Assembly: GCA_019246575.1 (NCBI GenBank)
Contig: JAFAQG010000869.1
Coordinates: 1 to 5,252, forward strand
DNA: 5,252 bases
From: Acidobacteriaceae bacterium
GTDB taxonomy: Bacteria; Acidobacteriota; Terriglobia; Bryobacterales; Bryobacteraceae
Direction of reading: 5' to 3'
The translations under genes were made by a program, and so were the position numbers. The notes below the pieces were generated by a model that searched no databases, was not told the origin of the DNA, and saw nothing but the letters and a program-made list of their open reading frames with translations. Shown piece by piece: positions 1 to 5,252 of the stretch. Every line of letters begins with the position of its first letter. Position 1 is the stretch's first letter.

Positions 1-1
1 G

Positions 2-1255
2 ACTGGCTCGACTACGGCGATCGCCGAACGAGTTGCGGCACGCCTCAAAGGGGAAGGCTTTCCCGAGGCTGACATATACGTGGGCGGCGCGATTGATCGT
101 AAGGCCAATGTTGTTGTCAGATATCGCGGCACCGGAGCGCGAAAACCGATACTTCTGCTTGCCCATATAGACGTGGTCGAGGCGAAACGGGAAGACTGGA
201 CGACCGATCCGTTTCAATTTGTCGAGAAGGACGGCTACTTTTACGGACGCGGAACCTCGGACGATAAGGCGCAGGCGGCGGTCTGGGTTGCGAACCTGAT
301 CCGATATAAGCGCGAAGGTTTCCGGCCGGATCGCGATCTTATCGTCGCGCTCACGGCAGACGAAGAGGGCGGGGGACCGTACAACGGCGTCGAGTGGCTT
401 CTGAAGAACAAACGCAATTTGATCGACGCCGAGTATTGTCTGAATGAAGGCGGACGCGGCGAGATGGTGCATGGAAAGCGCGTTTCGAACGACATCGCGC
501 TGGCTGAGAAGACGTACGCGGACCTGCGGTTCGAGGTGCATAACAAAGGGGGGCACAGCTCGCGACCAGTGCCGGATAACGCGATCTATCATTTGGCCGG
601 CGCGCTCACACGCCTGGCTGCGTTCGAGTTTCCGTTGGAATTGAACGATGTGACACGTGCTTATTTCGGGGCAATGTCGAAGATCGAGCAGGGGCCGGTT
701 GCGGCGGATCTGGCGATGGTCAGCCAGGGGTCGCACGAAGCGATGCGCAAGGTAGCGGCAAGCTCGCCGGGTTACAATTCCATGCTGCGGACGACATGCG
801 TGGCGACGCAACTCGAGGGTGGGCATGCGCCGAATGCGTTACCGCAGCTCGCCGCGGCAAACGTGAATTGCAGGGTGCTGCCGCAGGATACGGTTGCGAA
901 CGTGCTCGAGACGTTGAAGCGCGTGGTCGCGGACGATCAGGTTGCGGTGACGATCAAATTGGACGAGGGAGCTGCGCCGCCTTCGCCGATGCGCCCGGAC
1001 ATCATGCACGCGTTTAAACAAATCACCGACGAGATGTGGCCGGGGGTTGTGACACTCCCGATGATGACGACGGGCGCGACCGACGGCCGCTATCTTCGGG
1101 AAGCCGGCATCCCCAGCTACGGCGTGCAGGGATTCTTTGACGATCGCGACGATGTGCGCGCGCATGGCCGCGATGAACGGATGCCCGTCGAATCGTTCTA
1201 CGAGGGCCAGGCGTTCTTGTACCGGTTCCTGAAGCAGCTTGCGGGCGGGACTTGA
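2..1255 (+). CDS. M20/M25/M40 family metallopeptidase/hydrolase, 5'-truncated
   Basis: This is a zinc-dependent hydrolase of the M20 clan, the family of carboxypeptidases, dipeptidases and amidohydrolases. The frame is open from base 2, so the N-terminus lies outside the window. The GTG at 80 is an internal valine, not a start. In the 417 visible residues the five-ligand di-zinc site is readable: AHID (His55, with Asp57 next to the metal), GRGTSDDK (bridging Asp87), ADEEGG (general base Glu121, ligand Glu122), NEGG (Glu149) and AHGRDER (His388). The GGHSS motif (His185) lies at the start of the inserted dimerisation (lid) domain. Everything from the metal site to the C-terminus is intact, and relatives of this type usually run about 440-490 residues, so perhaps 25-70 residues are missing, possibly including a signal peptide. 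The natural substrate cannot be read from sequence. The stop TGA is at 1253-1255. No related neighbour hints at its pathway. Confidence 0.93.
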   Translation, partial: TGSTTAIAERVAARLKGEGFPEADIYVGGAIDRKANVVVRYRGTGARKPILLLAHIDVVEAKREDWTTDPFQFVEKDGYFYGRGTSDDKAQAAVWVANLIRYKREGFRPDRDLIVALTADEEGGGPYNGVEWLLKNKRNLIDAEYCLNEGGRGEMVHGKRVSNDIALAEKTYADLRFEVHNKGGHSSRPVPDNAIYHLAGALTRLAAFEFPLELNDVTRAYFGAMSKIEQGPVAADLAMVSQGSHEAMRKVAASSPGYNSMLRTTCVATQLEGGHAPNALPQLAAANVNCRVLPQDTVANVLETLKRVVADDQVAVTIKLDEGAAPPSPMRPDIMHAFKQITDEMWPGVVTLPMMTTGATDGRYLREAGIPSYGVQGFFDDRDDVRAHGRDERMPVESFYEGQAFLYRFLKQLAGGT

Positions 1256-1265
1256 CAAACTCGCA

Positions 1266-1287
1266 CCTGGAGCCGCCGCGCGCCAGG
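1266..1287 (+). other. GC-rich hairpin after the M20 gene, possible weak terminator
   Basis: CCTGG at 1266-1270 pairs with CCAGG at 1283-1287. After an A-G mismatch, two more G-C pairs (1272-1273 with 1280-1281) close a six-base loop. It starts 10 bases after the M20 stop codon. No T-run follows, so it does not meet the usual intrinsic terminator pattern. It could slow transcription or protect the 3' end of the mRNA, or it could be chance in GC-rich DNA. The rest of the spacer to 1351 shows nothing definite. Confidence 0.25.
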
Positions 1288-1351
1288 CAACCTTAAGCCG
1301 CCATAACGGCCATGCTATGGTGCCAATCAAGGACTCTCGCTCGTTTCGTAC

Positions 1352-3133
1352 ATGCCCATTTCCGCCGAGACTGGTTTCATTGTCGAAACACAGGTAGTAA
1401 CGTTTCCTTCCCTCACGCTCGATTGTGGCGTCACACTGCTGAATGTCGACGTGGCGTACGAGACCTACGGAACATTGAATGCGGACCGCACCAACGCCAT
1501 TCTAGTGCTGCACGCTTTTTCAGGCGATGCGCATGCCGCCGGCATCAGCAAGGAAACGGGGCAGCCGGGATGGTGGTCGGAGATGATCGGCCCCGGACTA
1601 GGGTTCGATACGGGGCGTTACTTCGTCATCTCATCCAACGTTCTGGGCGGCTGCCGCGGAACCACAGGGCCGATTTCGATTGAGCCGGCGACCGGGGAAC
1701 CATATGCTATGCGCTTCCCCGTGATCACGATCTCCGATATGGTGCGGCTGCAGAAGATGTTGATCGACTACCTCGGAGTCGAGCGGCTGTTAGCGGTTGC
1801 CGGCGGATCGATGGGCGGCATGCAAGCGCTCGAGTGGGCGGTGGCGTATCCGCATTCGGTTGCGGCTGCGATTCCGATTGCGGCGACGGTGCGCCACAGT
1901 GCGCAGCAGATTGCGTTCAACGAAGTCGGGCGGCAGGCGATCATGGCGGATCCGGATTGGAATGAAGGCAACTATTATCATCTGAAGCCGCCGGCGCGCG
2001 GCCTCGCCGTGGCGCGCATGGTCGGACACATCACGTATATGAGCGACGCGTCGATGCGCGACAAATTCGGGCGTCGCTTACGCGATAAGGATGCCTTCGG
2101 GTTCGACTTCTCCGTGGATTTCGAAGTGGAGAGCTACCTTCGCTATCGCGGCAGCCAGTTTGTGAACCGGTTCGATGCGAATTCGTACCTGTACATCACG
2201 AAGGCGATGGACTACTTCGATGTGTCGGCGGGGCGCACGTCCCTTGCGGCAGCATTTGAGAAAACGCGGGCGCGATTTCTGGTCCTCAGCTTTACATCCG
2301 ATTGGCTCTATCCGACGTATCAATCGCTTGAGACAGTTGCAGCACTCCGTAGCCAGAATATCGATGTCGCGTTCTCGGAGCTGCCGTCGACATACGGACA
2401 CGACGCATTTCTCATCGAGACAAAGGAACAGAGCGAGATCGTTTCGGGCTTCCTCGAAAGTGTATATCGTGACGTTTCGTCTTCCCGCACAAGGACGAGC
2501 GAGGGGCCACTTTCGGGGGCTTGCAACGTCGCGTCCGAACAGGTATTATCGCGCTTCGATTACGCCATGATCGCCGAGATGATCGAGCCGGGCTCGCGCG
2601 TGCTGGATCTCGGTTGCGGGGAAGGGGAATTGCTTGCATGGCTCTGCGAGCACAAGCAGGTGCATGCTCGCGGCGTCGAAATCGAAGGCGAGAAGGTACG
2701 GCGTGCGATTGCCCGAGGAGTGTCTGTTTATCAGGGCGATATCGAGCAGGGTCTGGCGGATTACTCGGACAACGCTTTCGATTTTGTGATTCTTAGCCAG
2801 ACGTTGCAAGAGATGCGATATCCGCTCCGGGTCTTGCGCGAGATGTTACGAGCCGGGCGGCACGCGATTGTTGCATTCCCAAACTTTGGACACTTTAGCG
2901 TGCGGCTTGCTCACCTGATCAGCGGGCGTGCTCCACGGACCAAACTCTTCCCGTACGATTGGTACGACTCCCCGAACTTACATTTCCTCACTATTGATGA
3001 TTTCGTATCGCTTTGCCGCAAACAGAGTTGGGTAGTTGAGCGGCAAATCTTCCTGGCAAAGAACCGCGAAGTGCGCTGGCTCGCAAACGTGCGTGCAGAG
3101 ACTGCAGTGTTTTCGATCCGGCGTTCCGGATAG
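1352..3133 (+). CDS. metXW: MetX-MetW fusion: homoserine O-acyltransferase with C-terminal MetW domain
   Basis: The N-terminal part (about 1-373) is MetX, an alpha/beta hydrolase that acylates the hydroxyl of L-homoserine to feed methionine synthesis. It shows YETYG (36-40), LGGCRGTTGP (98-107), the nucleophile elbow GGSMGG with Ser153, Asp317 in SDWLYP and His350 in YGHDAFL. The 33-residue Asp-His spacing fits the family triad. A Ser/Thr/Arg-rich linker (about 374-400) joins it to MetW (about 401-590), which has a SAM-binding motif VLDLGCGEGELLAW (417-430), QGDIEQGL (461-468), LSQTLQ (481-486), FPNFGH (509-514) and the YDWYDSPNLHFLT region (535-547). Each part is full length for its family. 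ATG 1352 is the only usual start codon after the in-frame stop at 1304-1306, and MPIS fits MetX N-termini. The Shine-Dalgarno match is poor: AAGGA at 1329-1333 is 18 bases away. The MetX part could use acetyl-CoA or succinyl-CoA, because MetW-linked MetX enzymes are often succinyltransferases. Cytoplasmic. The symbol is a composite of metX and metW. Confidence 0.95.
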   Translation: MPISAETGFIVETQVVTFPSLTLDCGVTLLNVDVAYETYGTLNADRTNAILVLHAFSGDAHAAGISKETGQPGWWSEMIGPGLGFDTGRYFVISSNVLGGCRGTTGPISIEPATGEPYAMRFPVITISDMVRLQKMLIDYLGVERLLAVAGGSMGGMQALEWAVAYPHSVAAAIPIAATVRHSAQQIAFNEVGRQAIMADPDWNEGNYYHLKPPARGLAVARMVGHITYMSDASMRDKFGRRLRDKDAFGFDFSVDFEVESYLRYRGSQFVNRFDANSYLYITKAMDYFDVSAGRTSLAAAFEKTRARFLVLSFTSDWLYPTYQSLETVAALRSQNIDVAFSELPSTYGHDAFLIETKEQSEIVSGFLESVYRDVSSSRTRTSEGPLSGACNVASEQVLSRFDYAMIAEMIEPGSRVLDLGCGEGELLAWLCEHKQVHARGVEIEGEKVRRAIARGVSVYQGDIEQGLADYSDNAFDFVILSQTLQEMRYPLRVLREMLRAGRHAIVAFPNFGHFSVRLAHLISGRAPRTKLFPYDWYDSPNLHFLTIDDFVSLCRKQSWVVERQIFLAKNREVRWLANVRAETAVFSIRRSG

Positions 3134-3174
3134 TGTGAACTCGATCCGCGCGTGTAAAGTGAGCCTATGTTGTG

Positions 3175-3191
3175 GATCCAGTATTTGGATC
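3175..3191. terminator. Small hairpin between convergent genes, weak terminator candidate
   Basis: GATCCA at 3175-3180 pairs exactly with TGGATC at 3186-3191 around a five-base loop. It sits in the 62-base gap where the metX-metW fusion and the secreted-protein gene end tail to tail, the place where a shared bidirectional terminator is expected. The stem is only six pairs and neither strand has a following T-run, so the call rests mainly on position. Confidence 0.25.
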
Positions 3192-3195
3192 GCGC

Positions 3196-4248
3196 TTACC
3201 TGTGCCGTGTTGCGTTCAGGAAATCCTCATCGATTTTCGTAAAACCCGATGGTATGTCGAACAGTGTAGGATCGACCGTGGCGGTATTGTAACTCGTCAC
3301 TTCGCTCTTAAGTTCCATCAAACATGCGCAAGAGCCGGAGGAACTCCCATTTGTTGACGGCGATGGATCTCCTGAGCTGTTTTCATTCTGCTTCTTACGG
3401 CGTCCCAAACCGAAATGTCCGACCAAAGCGCCGGCCACGGCGTCGCTGACGGAAGTGGGAGGAGCGGTGTCGGACCGTTCTTGCGGCGCGGGCTGAGCGT
3501 CGGCCGTCGATGAAGGGCTGCCCTGCACGCGTCCGGTCATTCTCACCGTGTTCACAAGGGGGATGCCGTCGAGTTTCGAACCCTCCTTATACATCTCAGC
3601 CATTGCTTTCGCCATATCGGGACGATTCAGAAACGGATTCTGGCCGGGAACCCATCCCATCGCCTCGGCCGCCCGGCGCTGAAATTCCCGCACCTCTTCA
3701 TAACCCGGCACATTCGAGGCGATCCATACATCGCTGGTCATATCGAGCGCGCCTTGTGCGCCGTTCTTTTCATCAGTGCCGGAAAGAGTGAACGTCAAGA
3801 TCATCTCATGAGTCTTACTGCCTTTGACATCTTTCGTTTCGCCCGTCTCCTTCACCTTCACGTCGAAAGATAGGTCCGGCTGGTCGGCGGCGTGGAGATG
3901 CATCTTCTCGGCCATGGCGGCCATCTGCTGCTTCAATTGATCGAACGTGATCACCGAATATGTTTTATCTGCGAAATGAACAGTACTTAAAGTTTTTTGA
4001 TTTAAATCATAGATTACGGCTGCCGTGGCATTCCTGTTTACCATCCGGTTCCCCTTAATCGAAATGGTCGAGCTGATTGGTTCCAGCGCCTGACGGCTAT
4101 TCTTTGAGAATGCACCCACGAAGTGCATGACTTTTAGGATCGTGCCGCCTGATATCTGGGTCGTTTCCTGATACGTAAAGTCCGCTAACACAGGCGTGGC
4201 GCCCATTACAAAAGCCAAAAAAGAAGCGAATACAAGAGAGCGTTTCAT
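3196..4248 (-). CDS. Exported protein of unknown function, DUF4412-like
   Basis: The 350-residue product begins with a clean Sec signal peptide: MKR, a hydrophobic core to about residue 20, and probable cleavage after Ala22 (PVLA before DFTYQE). It should be periplasmic or outer-envelope. The mature N-terminal part (23-115) is beta-rich: TTQISGG, STISIKGNRM, then IYDLNQKTLSTVHFADKTYSV, a pattern of the DUF4412 type in which a threshold of beta-strands reports on a bound or stored state. The family match is from memory and tentative. A middle domain (125-240) includes VPGYEEVREFQRRAAEAMGW and NPFLNRPDMAKAM. A low-complexity Ser/Pro/Asn-rich segment (242-306) contains a basic RRKK (283-286). 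It is followed by Cys-Ala-Cys (307-309) and a short conserved-looking tail (LMELKSEVTSYNTATVDPTLFDIPSGF). Its function is unknown. It is preceded by AAAGGA five bases before ATG and is co-oriented with the kinase 9 bases upstream, so it is probably co-transcribed and may be a partner or target of that signalling system. Confidence 0.85.
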   Translation of the reverse strand: MKRSLVFASFLAFVMGATPVLADFTYQETTQISGGTILKVMHFVGAFSKNSRQALEPISSTISIKGNRMVNRNATAAVIYDLNQKTLSTVHFADKTYSVITFDQLKQQMAAMAEKMHLHAADQPDLSFDVKVKETGETKDVKGSKTHEMILTFTLSGTDEKNGAQGALDMTSDVWIASNVPGYEEVREFQRRAAEAMGWVPGQNPFLNRPDMAKAMAEMYKEGSKLDGIPLVNTVRMTGRVQGSPSSTADAQPAPQERSDTAPPTSVSDAVAGALVGHFGLGRRKKQNENSSGDPSPSTNGSSSGSCACLMELKSEVTSYNTATVDPTLFDIPSGFTKIDEDFLNATRHR

Positions 4249-4253
4249 ATCTA

Positions 4254-4259
4254 TCCTTT
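4254..4259 (-). promoter_or_regulatory. Shine-Dalgarno site overlapping the kinase stop codon
   Basis: Read on the - strand, AAAGGA ends five bases before the ATG at 4248. Its first two bases are the last two of the kinase TAA stop (4258-4260). Ribosomes ending on the kinase would stop on top of the initiation site of the secreted-protein gene, which suggests translational coupling and supports both this start choice and a shared transcript. Confidence 0.75.
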
Positions 4260-5252
4260 ATTTACCGAGAAAATCTTCTAACTTACTAAGTTGTGCTTCT
4301 ACTGCGTCGAGCCGCATACGGGCAGAGCTTGCATCATTGCTGTCGAGACTTTTCTGCGCCTCAGCCATTTCGTTGAGCATTCGTTGTTCGGCAGCGGCCA
4401 TGTCGGAACGAAGTCCCAGGCCGCTCATTGCCTGTGCGCGCCGGAGATTTTCGAGCGAATTGCCCACGGCAATCATTCGTGCATTCATCAATGTCAGGCG
4501 GTCGCGAAGACGGGGAATCTCCGGATCGGGTGATTGTGGCACTGCCGTTTCGGGGCGCTGTTGTGCCGCTTCGCTCGGCGAGGCATCGGTTGGCGGTGTG
4601 GATTGACCGACGCCGTCGGTGTGCTCCCGCCGCGGGTTGTGAGGACGGCGTGAACGGCGGTCATCCGAACGATTTTCTTCGAACTGCTTTAGCGCGGGTA
4701 TGGTGTCCGGCACAGGTGCTGACGGGGGTTTCGCGTTGACCGGCGCTGGAGCTTGCGCCGCCGCCGGTAATTGCGGCGCTTCATTGCTGTCGTTCGCGAC
4801 GTGAGAAGCAACCGGCGAGCCATTTGCTTCCGCACGACTCCACTTCGGCGCTTCTACTGCGGCTCCGATCAGAACTGCGATGGTTGCGAGCGAGCCAGCA
4901 GCCATGTACATCACGTGGTGAGTTTTCGCTGCCTTGGGGCGTCGAGGTGCAACGAGTGACGCCGGTTCCGGCGCAAGGCTCGCCAGCGCTGTGTGCATCG
5001 CTTTCGCGGACGCAAAGCGTTGGGCGGGATCTCTCGCCAAGGCCGTCAGGATAACGTCGTTAACTACTTGAGGCAGCGATGTATCCAGTTCTCGCGGAGC
5101 TCGGGGCTCGCCCCTCAAATGGGCGGCCATAATCTGGTACTCGCTCTCGCCATCGAAGGGCCGGTTACCGGTAACTAACTCGTAGAACGTAACTCCAAGT
5201 GAATAAATATCCGATCGCGCCACGAGCTCGCCGCCCTGAATCTGTTCGGGGG
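4258..5252 (-). CDS. Membrane Ser/Thr protein kinase (PknB-like), N-terminus outside window
   Basis: About 330 C-terminal residues are visible, and the frame is open to the window edge at 5252. The GTG at 5221-5223 is an internal valine. The visible chain starts with PEQIQGGEL, the activation-segment end (APE-like, subdomain VIII). It continues with ARSDIYSLGVTFYELVTG (subdomain IX, invariant Asp14) and RPFDGESEYQIMAAHL, and the domain closes with LARDPAQRFASA (Arg78, subdomain XI). The HRD and DFG motifs and the ATP-binding lobe are outside, so activity cannot be judged. After a basic juxtamembrane stretch (PRRPKAAK) comes one transmembrane helix (about 113-133). The outer part has no PASTA repeats: a Pro/Ala-rich stretch (about 158-190), an Arg-rich patch (about 194-209), a Ser/Thr/Pro stretch, and a charged heptad-like helical tail (about 244-329) that may be a coiled coil. 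Cytoplasmic kinase with a periplasmic sensor or oligomerisation tail is the likely layout. It is followed by the exported-protein gene in the same transcript. Confidence 0.92.
   Translation of the reverse strand, partial: PEQIQGGELVARSDIYSLGVTFYELVTGNRPFDGESEYQIMAAHLRGEPRAPRELDTSLPQVVNDVILTALARDPAQRFASAKAMHTALASLAPEPASLVAPRRPKAAKTHHVMYMAAGSLATIAVLIGAAVEAPKWSRAEANGSPVASHVANDSNEAPQLPAAAQAPAPVNAKPPSAPVPDTIPALKQFEENRSDDRRSRRPHNPRREHTDGVGQSTPPTDASPSEAAQQRPETAVPQSPDPEIPRLRDRLTLMNARMIAVGNSLENLRRAQAMSGLGLRSDMAAAEQRMLNEMAEAQKSLDSNDASSARMRLDAVEAQLSKLEDFLGK

Noticed and set aside
80..82. GTG as the start of the M20 gene
   Set aside because: The upstream frame is open to base 2 and encodes family-like sequence (STTAIAERVAARLKGEGFP), so the gene begins before the window.
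1252..1257. Perfect TTGACA -35-like hexamer overlapping the M20 stop codon
   Set aside because: At 16-18 bases downstream the sequence is GC-rich and has no TATAAT-like hexamer, so it is not a supported promoter for metX-metW.
839..1330. 163-codon open frame on the - strand under the M20 gene
   Set aside because: It lies almost wholly opposite a well-supported coding frame, has an Arg/His-rich composition typical of antisense shadows in GC-rich DNA, and shows no recognisable domain.
1256..1351. SAM or other methionine-linked riboswitch ahead of the fusion gene
   Set aside because: The spacer is short and I see no conserved SAM riboswitch core or pseudoknot pattern; only one simple hairpin is evident.
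2078..2401. 107-codon open frame on the - strand under the MetX domain
   Set aside because: It is antisense to conserved MetX catalytic sequence with no domain or ribosome site, so it is a shadow frame.
2567..3133. Internal start producing a separate MetW
   Set aside because: ATG codons at 2567 and 2579 are in frame, but no Shine-Dalgarno-like sequence precedes them at proper distance and the frame is continuous with MetX, so a single fusion product is the simpler reading.
5221..5223. GTG as the start of the kinase gene
   Set aside because: Upstream codons to the window edge encode PEQIQGGEL, the expected kinase subdomain VIII, so this is an internal valine.

Overview
The window holds four protein-coding regions, two on the + strand and then two on the - strand, meeting tail to tail near 3134-3195. 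The first and last genes run off the window edges. The set suggests an Acidobacteriota-like soil or environmental bacterium: an M20 hydrolase of the kind those genomes often carry, a PknB-like Ser/Thr kinase with a non-PASTA outer part, and a secreted protein resembling the DUF4412 type. This placement is inferred from protein style; no marker gene is present.

Region by region. 1-1255 (+) is the C-terminal 417 residues of an M20/M25/M40 zinc peptidase/hydrolase. 1256-1351 is a 96-base spacer with a GC-rich hairpin and no convincing promoter. 1352-3133 (+) is a single 593-codon gene that fuses a complete MetX (homoserine O-acyltransferase, alpha/beta hydrolase) to a complete MetW (SAM-methyltransferase-like methionine biosynthesis protein). 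3134-3195 is the short convergent spacer with a small hairpin. 3196-4248 (-) is an exported protein of unknown function with a clear signal peptide. 4258-5252 (-) is the C-terminal part of a membrane Ser/Thr protein kinase: the end of the kinase domain, one transmembrane helix, a Pro/Ala-rich stretch and a C-terminal helical segment.

How they work together. The kinase and the secreted protein form a tight transcription unit: the kinase TAA overlaps the Shine-Dalgarno sequence of the next gene, with only 9 bases between the two reading frames. A shared envelope or signalling role is plausible but unproven. The MetX-MetW fusion acts in methionine synthesis from homoserine and shows no functional link to the flanking peptidase. 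The most notable item is that fusion: two proteins usually encoded by adjacent separate genes are one chain here, with all recognisable catalytic residues kept. I found no mobile element, CRISPR array, tRNA, rRNA or defence system.
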